Shown piece by piece: positions 12,550 to 23,773 of a stretch of DNA of 64,000 bases (positions are counted from its first letter, which is position 1; every line of letters begins with the position of its first letter). A program made the position numbers and the translations under genes. The notes under the pieces are model-generated. The model was not told where the DNA came from, made no database searches, and worked only from the letters and a program-made list of their open reading frames with translations. The DNA comes from Hofstenia miamia (Eukaryota; Xenacoelomorpha; Acoela), in NCBI GenBank assembly GCA_004352715.1, contig SCFE01000080.1, positions 1,154,331 through 1,218,330 of the forward strand, given 5' to 3'.

Positions 12550-13030
12550 AGCGTGATATGCATAATCACAAATCCTATTTAATGTATGCAAACGAGTGTA
12601 ATGTGTGATATAACCGTTTATATAAACAAAAAACATTAGCCACATAAATTAGTCATTATATCAAAACATGAGAATGTAAACTAAATAGGCCCCAACATCA
12701 CTACTGATGTATATTAACAAAAAACGAAAATGCTGTTTTTAACATGTAATTTTTTCCGAATTAAGCACTGTAAACAGTTGAAAACAATAGGAATTTTTAT
12801 GGATAAAATCAGCCGACAATGCATTATCACAAATGTGAAGTAATGTATGCAAACGAGTGTAAGTGTGCATGTGTGATATAGCCAGGTATATTTTAAAAAA
12901 ACAGCCATATAAATTAGTCAGTACATCAAAACATGCTGTGAAAGTAACCTAAATTTGGCGCCATGACATGTAAAGGAATCATTGTAAACTAAATTGGCCC
13001 CAATATGTATATTAATGATTGCAAACTAAA
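12550..13030 (+). repeat. Two diverged direct repeats inside the hAT-type element
   Basis: The block around 12565-12720 (ATGTATGCAAACGAGTGTAA, GTGTGATATA, AAATTAGTCA, ATATCAAAACATGA, GTAAACTAAAT, GGCCCCAA) recurs in the same order around 12840-13010, offset by roughly 260 bp. The copies differ by substitutions and short indels. They are non-coding and look like internal structural repeats of the transposon. Confidence 0.7.
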
Positions 13031-13551
13031 TTGGTCTGTAAAATGTCATGAATCACTAATTAAAGTGTCAAAAAGCCATTAGCAGTAATGTCAAAAATCT
13101 ATTAGTGGTAATGTCAAGTATGTGAGTCACTAATTAACATTTGCAAACACCCCTCGATGTTTGTGAATCAGCTAAGTGTTACGAGAACTTCAGGGTGTCC
13201 GAATGAGACGGGGTCTGCCCTATATATATATACTACTCTTGTTAGTAAAAGGAACAAAATTTGTAGCACTATTTCCTAACTTAATTTGATTTGAAATTTT
13301 TGTGTAATTGTTGATTTATAGTTTGGTTTCAACTGCTTTCTTGATAAAGGTTGATAATTTATCTTTGGAGCCACATTTCTGTTCAAATCATCATCAAATA
13401 CTCAAAGACATGCCATGTTATATGAGTCAACAGATTGTGTGATGACTAATAGGAAAATGTTCAACTAAGGCTATAAAGGCATTCTATTTGAAGAATGTAC
13501 TCTTCTATGTCATTGGTTTTGTTAAAGGGGTTTTATTGAGTAAAATTTATA

Positions 13552-13972
13552 TTGGTTGCAAATTGTTGGTGCATGGAAGTGATAGAAGTTTTGAATAAGG
13601 TAAAGGAACAAGGTTACTCCTTACGCGAGCTCAAGATACTTTACTCTGCGTTGATATTGCCAAACATAACCTATTCGGTTTCAATATGGGGAGGATGCAA
13701 GAAGTCATTACAGCAACTCATAGACCAACTACAGAGGAAGGCAATGCGAATGGGATCTACGGATAACTTTGAATCTATCGAAACAATTGTGAGAAAGTCA
13801 GATGAAAAGCTGTTGAAGAGAATGTACTATGAGGACCATTTAAATATCAGATCTAGTACCTGGAAGAAGTGATTATGCCTGTACAAGTCTCCGGGAACGT
13901 TTACCAGCCCCTGAAACAGATATTGATAGATTTCCGTTTATTTTTCCAAACAGATTCTTCAAGAAATGCTAG
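13552..13972 (+). pseudogene. LINE reverse transcriptase, C-terminal remnant
   Basis: The frame reads LRELKILYSALILPNITYSVSIWGGC, followed by a basic region (LQRKAMRM). This matches the segment C-terminal to the catalytic core of Jockey/CR1-type LINE reverse transcriptases (the L..LY.ALI.P.I.Y....WG motif). The frame stops at 13870. The conserved tail (LRERLPAPETDIDRFPF, then IFPNRFFKK) continues one base out of frame from 13871 and ends at TAG 13970-13972, so a frameshift has killed it. The catalytic fingers and palm are missing. It is a dead fragment lying inside the hAT element. Confidence 0.8.
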
Positions 13973-13994
13973 CATTCTCGCTGTAACCTCCACT

Positions 13995-14768
13995 NNNNNN
14001 NNNNNNNNNNNNNNNNNNNNNNNNNNNNNNNNNNNNNNNNNNNNNNNNNNNNNNNNNNNNNNNNNNNNNNNNNNNNNNNNNNNNNNNNNNNNNNNNNNNN
14101 NNNNNNNNNNNNNNNNNNNNNNNNNNNNNNNNNNNNNNNNNNNNNNNNNNNNNNNNNNNNNNNNNNNNNNNNNNNNNNNNNNNNNNNNNNNNNNNNNNNN
14201 NNNNNNNNNNNNNNNNNNNNNNNNNNNNNNNNNNNNNNNNNNNNNNNNNNNNNNNNNNNNNNNNNNNNNNNNNNNNNNNNNNNNNNNNNNNNNNNNNNNN
14301 NNNNNNNNNNNNNNNNNNNNNNNNNNNNNNNNNNNNNNNNNNNNNNNNNNNNNNNNNNNNNNNNNNNNNNNNNNNNNNNNNNNNNNNNNNNNNNNNNNNN
14401 NNNNNNNNNNNNNNNNNNNNNNNNNNNNNNNNNNNNNNNNNNNNNNNNNNNNNNNNNNNNNNNNNNNNNNNNNNNNNNNNNNNNNNNNNNNNNNNNNNNN
14501 NNNNNNNNNNNNNNNNNNNNNNNNNNNNNNNNNNNNNNNNNNNNNNNNNNNNNNNNNNNNNNNNNNNNNNNNNNNNNNNNNNNNNNNNNNNNNNNNNNNN
14601 NNNNNNNNNNNNNNNNNNNNNNNNNNNNNNNNNNNNNNNNNNNNNNNNNNNNNNNNNNNNNNNNNNNNNNNNNNNNNNNNNNNNNNNNNNNNNNNNNNNN
14701 NNNNNNNNNNNNNNNNNNNNNNNNNNNNNNNNNNNNNNNNNNNNNNNNNNNNNNNNNNNNNNNNNNNN
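13995..14768. other. Assembly gap (774 N)
   Basis: A run of N, immediately followed by an (AT)n tract at 14769-14799. Open frames that span it are artefacts. Confidence 1.
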
Positions 14769-14804
<36 letters not shown>

Positions 14805-14805
14805 T

Positions 14806-14856
14806 AGTCCCAGTGTGTAAAGGTAAATTCCGATATTTATAGTACACAGTGGGACT
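14806..14856. repeat. Short inverted repeat (hairpin) next to the gap
   Basis: AGTCCCAGTGTGTA at 14806-14819 faces TACACAGTGGGACT at 14843-14856. They are complementary except for one base, with a 23-bp loop. The right arm belongs to the same TACA(C/G)AGTGG motif family seen at 16004-16140, which suggests a terminus of one element. Confidence 0.75.
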
Positions 14857-15698
14857 TACGTGTAAATTTGAAACGACTTGAAAGAATTTTAAAATATTTT
14901 AACAACGCAATTTTACGGTAATAGCATATAATTTTTGCTACACCACGGAATTTTCTTAAAATGATGAATTTTTTATAATCCCATTCTGTACACTCAAAAA
15001 TTTTAGTTACCGTTTTGTACATGTTTCAAATTAGCGATGAATATTTGGTCTGATGATTCCGAATTTGAAGCCTTGACGCGAAATATTAATGAGTCAGCTG
15101 GATGTGATATGGTATGACTTTATTCTTAACTTATTTTTGACCAAAGGTTTAGAGTGTATGTCAAAAGAAGACGAAAACTTAGTGATTGTGGAGCGACCAA
15201 GCAAACATATAAAGAAATACGCTCCGATTTCAGTCGTTCTGCAGCAAGTGAAAAAATTTTCACTAAAAATATAATGTTGTCGAATATACCCTCCATAAAT
15301 GCAATGACGGTAGTTAAGCAAACAATTAAAGATGTCTGGACTGACCATTTTAAGAATGCAGTCTAGTTTAAATTGTCGCCCTGCATTTAACTTTAAAATA
15401 TATTGAAGAACTAAAGAATGGCAAGTCATTAGCGAACACCAAACATAAGACTGGATATAAAAATTCCGTTGCGATTGCTGCTACACCTATTTAAGTTCGA
15501 AATATGAACATGCTCATAAATTCATATAAAAAACACATGGTGTGCATTGTGAATTAATTTTTGGCAATAAAAATCAAAATATTTGTACCACAATGTCAAC
15601 TCAGATTAGAAATGCAATACAACATTACTTACCTTATTATTCTAAATTCAATTTTAATTCAACGTCTGTAAGGAAGTTCTGGGAAAGTCATATATTGA

Positions 15699-16001
15699 AT
15701 GATTTCTGAAAAAGTAAAGCAAAGACACCTTCGTCAAACTGGCCACACAATTGAAACGGCTATGTATGAAAGTGTGCTTTCAAGACCAACAACTTCAAAA
15801 GGAAGGATTTCAAGCCCATTAGAAACACAAAGATTCACATTTATAAATGCCTTGACTACTTTTAGTAAAAAATGCAACTGGAATAATAATGGGAGGGCGC
15901 TTCTTAAACTATTTAAAAAGAATTTTCATAAGAGACTGTACAAAGAATTTATTTTTAAGTTTGGTTTTTCAGTGGTTTTTGTTAGTTTTAAAAAAAATTG
16001 A
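15699..16001 (+). CDS. Unrecognised 100-residue ORF, probably transposon-derived
   Basis: Starts at the ATG at 15699 and encodes a basic protein with segments such as MISEKVKQRHLRQTGHTIET and SSPLETQRFTFINALTTFSK. No domain is recognisable to me. It lies between a hairpin bearing the AGTGGGA motif (14806-14856) and an array of the same motif that begins right after its stop codon (16004-16140). That position argues for the C-terminal part of a transposase or accessory ORF. A related-looking frame with stops lies at 15089-15366. The N-terminal part may be lost or lie in the gap. Confidence 0.4.
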   Translation: MISEKVKQRHLRQTGHTIETAMYESVLSRPTTSKGRISSPLETQRFTFINALTTFSKKCNWNNNGRALLKLFKKNFHKRLYKEFIFKFGFSVVFVSFKKN

Positions 16002-16003
16002 TG

Positions 16004-16140
16004 CAGAGTGGGAGTTATAATTTTTTCCCACCAATTATCGTACAGAGTGGGATTTGTAAAAAATTGTGTACAGAGTGGTACTTTTTATTGTCATCATACA
16101 GAATGAGCGCAATAATTTTTTTTGTTACACAGTGGTCGCA
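16004..16140 (+). repeat. Array of five spaced TACAGAGTGG-like motifs
   Basis: Direct copies at about 16004 (GCAGAGTGGGA), 16041 (GTACAGAGTGGGA), 16069 (GTACAGAGTGGTA), 16098 (TACAGAATGAG) and 16127 (TACACAGTGG). Spacings are about 37, 28, 29 and 29 bp. The intervening sequence is T-rich and not conserved. The pattern resembles subterminal transposase-binding repeats. Confidence 0.7.
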
Positions 16141-16909
16141 TACATATAATTTTAATATATTTATTTATTTATTTTTCTGGACACCTTGTATAGCTAGACC
16201 CTATCATATGTAGAACAATTTCATATTAACTGTATTGTGCAACACTTTCAAGCAGATCTATAATTTAAGAATTGACTTACTAAATATGGTTGAAATATTA
16301 TTAATAATGAACATACTGGATTTGTAAGCATGCAAAAATTTAGGATAAATATTTATCAAAATATAAATCTGCTGCAGTGCAATCAAGATTGCATTAGTAA
16401 TTATTAATGAAGTTATGTGCCCTGCTTAAGCACAAGAGCTTGCAAGTTAATGAATTTCGTTGAAATAAGCAAAGAATACATTGCATCCAAAAATGTAATA
16501 ATGTTGATATCAACAAAAAATTACTGTTGATTTGAATTAATATCAATTGATATCAGTTAGCAACAGTCTGTTGATTTGATGCGAAATTTCCATATCAACG
16601 GCAACCCTGATTAATAGATTATGATATTGCAATTAAGTCTACATGTTGATAACCACACACTAACCATAGATCGGGATTGCTGAATTATAATTATTTAAAA
16701 AGCTGCCAACATTTTTAAAAGTTGAATAAGAAATAGTAGAAAATGTATTTATAACGATTAAACTTAGAAATTGTTAATAAACAGCATTTTTCAATACCTT
16801 ATCGTTTGTTGTATTGTATTATGTATGAATCAGGGTTTCGGAGCTGGAACAGGAGCCCGGAGTCGAGGCCAAGACGTAGTGCATTTTCCTCGGAGCTGGA
16901 GCCGGATGT

Positions 16910-17516
16910 TCACAAAGCAGCTCCAAAGATTTTTTTGAAAAGCTATTTTAATCTGTTGATCTTTGTTGCACACAGAGCGTTGGTGTTAGAAAAAATGCAT
17001 AAAACTAGTGGAAATTGTAAAAATCACTAAACTTTGAAAAATGTATATATAAGTTCGTATTTGCGAACATATTTTAGCCGACATTGTAATGAAGCCGAGT
17101 CGGAACTGTCGTTTTAGATGTTCATGCTAACAACTGAATCTACTTCATCAGTGAAAAAGACTTTGATATACAAATTGAACAATACCTGAATAAAAGAGCT
17201 TTTGGAAAATGAATAATTTTCGGTTTAATGAACTGTTTCACTTGATTCCTTTTGTAACAATCACTTTTGAAATAATGTTAATAAATTCAGTTTTGTTAGT
17301 ATTGGTAAATTTTCACATTACTTTTAAATCAGCAAAGCCTAGCTTTGAATTATGATGCTAAGCTGTATCTGCAAAAGAAAGATAAACCATAATAAATGAG
17401 TGTATAACAATCATTTTTGACATTCTATCCAAACCATGTTACTAGTTTTCTCATTAGATCTATACTTGCGCATATGATCAGATCTGCATATTATATCAAT
17501 TTTAGTAAGATTACCG
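16910..17516 (+). repeat. 607-bp tandem duplication, unit 1
   Basis: Begins TCACAAAGCAGCTCC and ends AGTAAGATTACCG. Unit 2 follows directly. I find two substitutions between the units (C/T near 17068 and T/C near 17279). The unit is non-coding. A GC-rich stretch with GGAGCTGG and GAGCCGG words precedes it (16834-16909). Confidence 0.95.
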
Positions 17517-18123
17517 TCACAAAGCAGCTCCAAAGATTTTTTTGAAAAGCTATTTTAATCTGTTGATCTTTGTTGCACACAGAGCGTTGGTGTTAGAAAA
17601 AATGCATAAAACTAGTGGAAATTGTAAAAATCACTAAACTTTGAAAAATGTATATATAAGTTCGTATTTGCGAATATATTTTAGCCGACATTGTAATGAA
17701 GCCGAGTCGGAACTGTCGTTTTAGATGTTCATGCTAACAACTGAATCTACTTCATCAGTGAAAAAGACTTTGATATACAAATTGAACAATACCTGAATAA
17801 AAGAGCTTTTGGAAAATGAATAATTTTCGGTTTAATGAACTGTTTCACTTGATTCCTTTTGTAACAATCACTTTTGAAATAATGTCAATAAATTCAGTTT
17901 TGTTAGTATTGGTAAATTTTCACATTACTTTTAAATCAGCAAAGCCTAGCTTTGAATTATGATGCTAAGCTGTATCTGCAAAAGAAAGATAAACCATAAT
18001 AAATGAGTGTATAACAATCATTTTTGACATTCTATCCAAACCATGTTACTAGTTTTCTCATTAGATCTATACTTGCGCATATGATCAGATCTGCATATTA
18101 TATCAATTTTAGTAAGATTACCG
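17517..18123 (+). repeat. 607-bp tandem duplication, unit 2
   Basis: Second copy, head to tail with unit 1, about 99.7% identical by eye. Either a very recent duplication or two haplotypes/contig ends collapsed in series. Confidence 0.95.
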
Positions 18124-19353
18124 CAACTTCCTTAAGATACAGGACATCAGAAAAACATCAGGACCCCACATTGCCAATCCATTAACAACTTCCTTCTGAA
18201 TTACAGCTGAGCCACATCCCCATCATGATGCATACACTACACTTATATTAGTGTGTTGTCAACAACACATGATGAAATACACGAAATTGTAAAATAAACG
18301 AAAATTAAATTGATTTATATTTTTGAGAAACGGTGTCTCAGATAATGCTACAAAACAGTGAATATGAATGCACGGAACGGAAAATTAATGCTTAAGCCGG
18401 AAACTTAGAAAAATTGGTAAATATAGCTTATACACCCCACTTGTAAGCACTCAAGTTATGCAGTAATTACTTGTAATTTGTCTCATAACACATTCAAATT
18501 TAGAAAATTGATATAGATTAAGCAAAATACACGAATACATGAAATACCAACACGATAATAATATTAGGTAATGCCGAATACATGAAAACACACGTTTGAG
18601 GTGTTTAGACCATAATATTTTGAGGCGGTTGTTAGTGTGTACGGCTTGCGACAAAACATTTGCGCATTCAACATTAAATTAGCATTTATAATTATTTCCG
18701 AGAAATTTGAGCTACACAAAATTTATCATTTGTATTACGAGGTAAATGTTTCCTGTAAAATTTACTCTTTATTCGATAAGCTACAAACAAAAAAATATGA
18801 TAAAAATCCATTAAAAAACATTAATATAAATACAAAGAAAGCAAGAATAGCAAAATTATAAGTGGCGCAAGCAGTAAAGATATCACATCATTTTCATTTT
18901 AAAGTAGCCATTAAAAATGATGTAAAAATAAATTACTAAATCAAAAGTCATCAGAAATAGCTAAAGGATTCAGCGTTGTATGAGGAATTTTTAGCCATTG
19001 CTTTCTAAAACATAATCGTGCGAACTGAATTGAAAAATTGCCAAGAGCAGGAGAAGTAAATCAGTTGCTTAAGGTGAATTTAGTAGTTAGAAGGCTGTGT
19101 TCTTAGCCTACACTCTGTTATGCTCTGCAAACCAAATGCCAAGTCAAAGAACGCAGTATTTACTCTTACCAGCCAATGAATCATACAAAATATATAGAGG
19201 GACTACCTGAAATCAGGGATGACTAAAAAACAAAGTTTTCTCGAGCTTTTGAAATACATCCAATGCAATACAGGGGATCCCTCATGATAAGCCTTTTTAC
19301 CATAGTGGAAAAACGATTTTAAACAGGACAAATACATTGTATATGAATATATA

Positions 19354-19389
<36 letters not shown>

Positions 19390-19930
19390 TGTATATATAT
19401 ATAAAAGAGAGAGGGAGAGAGAGAGAAAAAAGTTAAAAAACATTTGAAAAAACATGCTTAAAACATTTAAAACGTTTTTTTCCCAAATAATTGTATATTT
19501 ATTGTCAGCAATTCCAAAAATAGCCTCTACATTCAAAGTTGTAATGAAAGGAAAAATTCACTAAAATTTAAATTCCAAAAAAGAAATCACAGGCAATTTG
19601 GATGATTATGTCTTAAAATTAGCAAATTCGGAAAAAATTCTGCCAATAAAGCGACAGTGGAGTACTGGAAATATTTGCTGCATAAAATAACTTTTAAAAT
19701 AATGCAGAGGTGCAGACGTCTAGCAGAAGATATTATGACGATTAAAAGTAAATTGTTGCGGAGAAATTCATAGAAATGGCAAAACGCAGGTTTGACCACC
19801 GAGGTGGATAAATTTGAATAATTGAATTGTGGTAATAAAGTATTTCGCCACCGGCTGGCAATAAAACCGGTAGGTATACAGTTGTTCCAAACTTTCACGA
19901 GGTCACACGGGAAAAATATAAGAATGATAC
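18124..19930. other. Non-coding DNA with microsatellite
   Basis: No gene supported. It contains (AT)n at 19355-19401, punctuated by two CATTGTATAT words, followed by an AG-rich tract at 19405-19428. Confidence 0.45.
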
Positions 19931-20050
19931 CTGTGGCAATGACGGCAGCTGGTATATCACGTAGTTTAAAATGGAATGCAATAAGAAGAAAGGCGACTAC
20001 GGCAAACACGGCACACACGTACACACTCACCAGCTCTTGTAGCCTTTTGC
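19931..20050 (-). CDS. Candidate exon encoding a membrane segment, unknown gene
   Basis: On the minus strand a strong acceptor (TTTGCTTTTTAG) at 20051-20052 opens a 120-nt frame: KRLQELVSVYVCAVFAVVAF, then LLIAFHFKLRDIPAAVIAT. It ends at ACAG|GTATCA. The segment VYVCAVFAVVAFLLIAFHF is an evident transmembrane helix followed by a basic KLR. Composition is GC-richer than the flanks. Entered from 20050 it needs phase 1; using the AG seven bases further in (start 20043) it needs phase 2, which is the exit phase of the candidate exon at 28984-29143. The frame also stays open past the proposed donor into FFPCDLVKVWNN, so the end is uncertain. I do not recognise the protein. Confidence 0.45.
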
Positions 20051-20653
20051 CTAAAAAGCAAATTTTATTAACTAAAACTCATTAAATGTGAAAAATCCGC
20101 AAATATTAGGAACATAAAATCATATCACTATCATTAATATTATCTTAATTCACAACACCATTACTAGATGGCACCTTAGAGTTCTGTAATTCTACAATCT
20201 TACAAATATTTAAAAAATAATATTCAAAACATTTAAATGTTAAACAAATTCAGGATAGATTACATCAACGCATAGCTCGGTTGCAATTCAACCCAGGTCA
20301 GAGTACTAAAACAAAAGAAGTTAAAACAACACACGCAAAATTTGAGGTTACAAAGAATATTAAAACAATTTTTTGAAATGCACAATTGTATGATGATGAT
20401 AAAAGACAAAGTTTCTGTTGGAAAAATTCATTTATGCAAATAGTTGTAGAATTCCGTTTGATGATTCTTAAATTATTCAGTAAATCTCTTGGAATTTCTC
20501 TTTGTCTCTACTCCAAATTTAGATAATATATTCTGAGACTTACAATAGTTAATTATAAATCAGGGTGAATCCTTCTCATTTAAATAGTGCAATCGTTGCA
20601 TTAAATAAACTCAGAGAAGCTTCCACGAGTTTAACTAATGGGTGTGTAACATC

Positions 20654-20745
20654 TAGGGATCGCAATACCGGTATCCAACAGCAATTTCTCCGAGATTGAA
20701 TACCGGCGTTGGCGTTTGAATACCGGTATTAATACCGAAAATAAT
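20654..20745. repeat. ACCGGT-rich fragment of a hAT-like MITE
   Basis: CTAGGGATCGCAATACCGGT at the left, then repeated AATACCGG/CCGGTATT words, including ATACCGGTATTAATACCG. This style of terminus and self-complementary subterminal repeats is common in hAT MITEs. No matching right end is visible, so only one end seems to survive. Confidence 0.45.
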
Positions 20746-21048
20746 CTCACAGAATCCGATGTATTTAAGATCAAGGCAATAACTTATTATTGCACGGACT
20801 ACCAAGAATGTATAAATGTCTTTCAAAGAGTTTTGGTTTTGTGTACTTTTTGCAAATAGGAGTGCGAGTACCAATTACTTTTACTATTTGACGGCTAATT
20901 CATATTAGTAAAAAACATGAGGCACATTATTACCTTCTCTTAGTCTTGGTTGCCTAACATGATGGAATGCTGACTGTGGCAGCGAATGGGCAGTTGCTCC
21001 CCTTAAATTTAACCTTTCAGAAAAAACCTTCTCAAACATTACAATTTA

Positions 21049-22830
21049 CCCCCGTCACACAATGCCGTTCAGTTAGGGTAATTGGTAAGTTAAGGTACAG
21101 CTAATCCCGTCGCACCCTGCCGTTAAGGTAGCCTTAACGGCAGTGTGCGACGGAATTTCTTAAGGCTAACCGCAACACGAAGCTTAACGTTTTTTCTAGA
21201 GTTAAGTTAAGGTTTTTGATGACTGATTTTGACAATATTTAAATAAAATTTGTATATGCATTAATAAATTCGCATAAACAAACAGTGGAAATTAACAAGT
21301 CAATCAGGTGACGATTGTATAGTAATTGAGTTGCGTCAATAAGATATGCCCGCGTTTAATAAAAACAATTTGTTTAGAGGAAACCAGTGATTTCATTGGT
21401 GAAAACAGCGAGGTTTCATTCACGCTACAAATGCAAATATTGTTTTAAAACGTAAAGTTTTTAGAACATATGTTCGTGTTAAATTAAATTAGTCTGTTTT
21501 CCACTTTGTTTAAATAGAATGACTTTATTTAGTGTAGTAAAAATTTTGAAGAACAGAAATTTTTAACAAATATATATAAGCCTATATTGTATGCTTGAAT
21601 GGCAAAATAATTCACACGATTAAAAAAACAATGTACATGATTCCGAACCCACTGTTTATATACGAACTTATAGAAGTTAAATTACGTAAAAAATTAAACA
21701 TTAATGCATATATTAGATTCAGATTTTGACTCGTGTGCTTATTGCATGTTAAACCATATCAGAGTTTCATATTTGCAATTGAAATTTGTTAATAAACAAC
21801 CAAATTGACCATACCAATCTAAATTCACTAACCATAGAACCTTTATGTACAATCTAGAGGAAAGTCCAAAAAAAGATAAATACAATATTGAATAATTACT
21901 GAACATTCGGGCAAAATATAAGTCAAACCCTCTAAACTATATGGATTAAATCAAAATAATTATTTTTTTCAAGAAACAGTTATAAAAAAAAATATTAAAT
22001 CAAGGTACAATATTTTGATGTTTTTGCATACAATAAATACGATGTGAATATCTGCTTGAGATTTGTGTTGTGCAATTTTAGCTGTATCACAATTTGCAAC
22101 TTTCTAAATTCGCCAAATGCAATTACAAATTTAACGGTAAGAACCGGCTGGCTGTTATTAGATATTTTGTTGACAATATATTCCGCACTTTTTAGTTTAG
22201 GGTCGATTCCAATTCTACTACATGCAGAGATTCAAATTTGAATATGAAAAAGTTCAATCATTTTGAGAAATTTTATAATTTTCATAGAAAGTTTTTTGAC
22301 TATCTGTAAATTACTTGTACGTTTTCGAATGTGCCCAGCTACTTTTAGTGTATATGATTCAAATATGTAAAAATTACTAAATGTAATTTTACTAGCATTT
22401 GTTCTGAACAAACATATTTTTTGCTTAGATTTAACTTTCAAATATAATTTGATATGAAGGTTTCATGTGTAGCTACAGAACTAATGTACATTTTGAACTA
22501 ATTTTATTAAATAATTGTGAATACAATTTATCAACAAAACTAACAAATGTCGATCAAATTCAAACATTTGTGGCTGGGTCTCTGTAGCATAGCACAAGAG
22601 ATCCATGATTTGTGCATTCAAAGTAGACGTCGTGTTTTTGCAATTATGAGATTGTTTACAAACCTTAAATTAACGGCACTGAGCGACCCCATCTTGATCG
22701 TCGCAAGTTAAGGTAAACCTTAACTTAAGGAGAACTTACAACTCGATTTTAACCTTAACTAAGAAATAGCGTCGCACACTGCCGTTAAGACTTAAGTTAA
22801 GATTACCTTAACGGCAGTGTGCGACGGGGG
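21049..22830. mobile_element. 1.78-kb TTAA-type transposon with palindromic ends, non-autonomous
   Basis: The left end CCCCCGTCACACAATGCCGT and the right end CGGCAGTGTGCGACGGGGG are inverted repeats. The right flank is TTAA (22831-22834); the left flank is TTTA (21045-21048), one change from TTAA. Each end carries its own palindrome: 21108-21153 (CGTCGCACCCTGCCGTTAAG and its complement) and 22770-22830. TTAA targets are used by piggyBac and Kolobok elements. No transposase frame exists inside, so it must be moved by another element. Confidence 0.8.
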
Positions 22831-22834
22831 TTAA

Positions 22835-23739
22835 ACAGTAAAATTGCTCTTAGTTAACATGCTTGGTTTTATATTAAATGTAACCCGCACCCACCCCTAA
22901 CCAAAATTTGTTCCACTGGAGCCAAGCGCTCGTAATCATGTGTTTATGTTGTGTTGTCAATAACGCACGAATAACACACAAGTAGTAATAAGATACAAGT
23001 AATAATGTTTTCCGAAAAATTGACGAGGCCGAGTCCGAAATTGTGTAGTTGAGTAGTACTCAAGTAGGAGCAGTAGTGGACCCATCACCGCCTACAAAGC
23101 AATCCAACCCCAATCTACCACATAGAAAGTTATTGGAAAAGATGATCAAACAATTTCTCCATTAAGTCAAAGCTGTGGGAAAATTATTAGGTCGCGGCAA
23201 ACTGAGAAATAAATTCAAAGGGAGAGAGAGAGAGTCATAAAGCAAAACAATGTGCCAAAGCTGTTTGTGCACTGTCATATTTATAAAATGAAAATGAGGC
23301 TACGTATAAAGCAAGATCGACAGCTTTGTTATGCAACGGAAAAATGTTTTAACCAAAAACAACAAGGCTTTATCACCCAAATGGCGGTGAACATCTAAAA
23401 ACAATTAAGCCGCCAACATGGCGGAGATCAATAAGAAGATATTAACCATTCTTTTTCGTTGACAGAAAAGTAAACGTTCATGAATTCTAAATGAAAACAA
23501 TACAGCGCAATATACGCTGATTCAAGGACAAAGAAATCATTTGTGCAGAAATTTATTTTGTGAGCATACCTTAGTTTTGTGACCAAAGCCTTTTATGAAA
23601 CTTGGAATCATTCTAAGAATTTAACATAATTGCAAAATGAAATTGATGCACCATTTAATTGAAAACAAAATGGTTAACTGCAAATATAATGAGATGTTTA
23701 GCACAAATTTATCTTATATAGCAGAAAAACCTATTTTAA

Positions 23740-23773
<34 letters not shown>

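Larger units (their letters stand above)
13191..16188. mobile_element. Possible nested element with CAGGGTGTCC / GGACACCTTG ends
   Basis: CAGGGTGTCC at 13191-13200 is nearly complementary to GGACACCTTG at 16179-16188, and GGGTCTGCCCTA and TAGACCCTA lie just inside or beside each end. This could be a second transposon inserted in the hAT element, carrying the LINE fragment, the gap and the ORF at 15699-16001. No flanking duplication is clear, so this is tentative. Confidence 0.3.
11633..16609. mobile_element. 4977-bp hAT-type composite transposon
   Basis: The left end CAGGGTTGCCGTTGATAT matches the inverted right end for 18 bp without a mismatch. An identical 8-bp sequence, ATTAATAG, flanks both sides (11625-11632 and 16610-16617). 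CAGGG termini plus 8-bp duplications are the classical hAT signature. Subterminal TTGATATC/GATATCAA and TCAATTGATTTGA words cluster inside both ends (11640-11745, 16500-16600), as expected of transposase-binding sites. The interior holds a LINE fragment, a 774-base gap, an unrecognised ORF and spaced repeats, so it is nested or chimeric. I do not see a hAT transposase in the readable part; one could lie in the gap. Confidence 0.93.

Noticed and set aside
13869-14847. Long open frames spanning 13869-14847, and others over the N runs at 41391, 53505 and 62450
   Set aside because: They consist almost entirely of undetermined bases and microsatellite; they are not evidence of coding.
16004-16140. 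Regularly spaced repeats considered as a CRISPR array
   Set aside because: The repeat core is about 10 bp and degenerate, spacers are T-rich and short, and the context is a eukaryotic transposon.
19822-20085. Plus-strand ORF at 19822-20085
   Set aside because: Overlaps the better-supported minus-strand membrane exon and lacks its own splice or start context.
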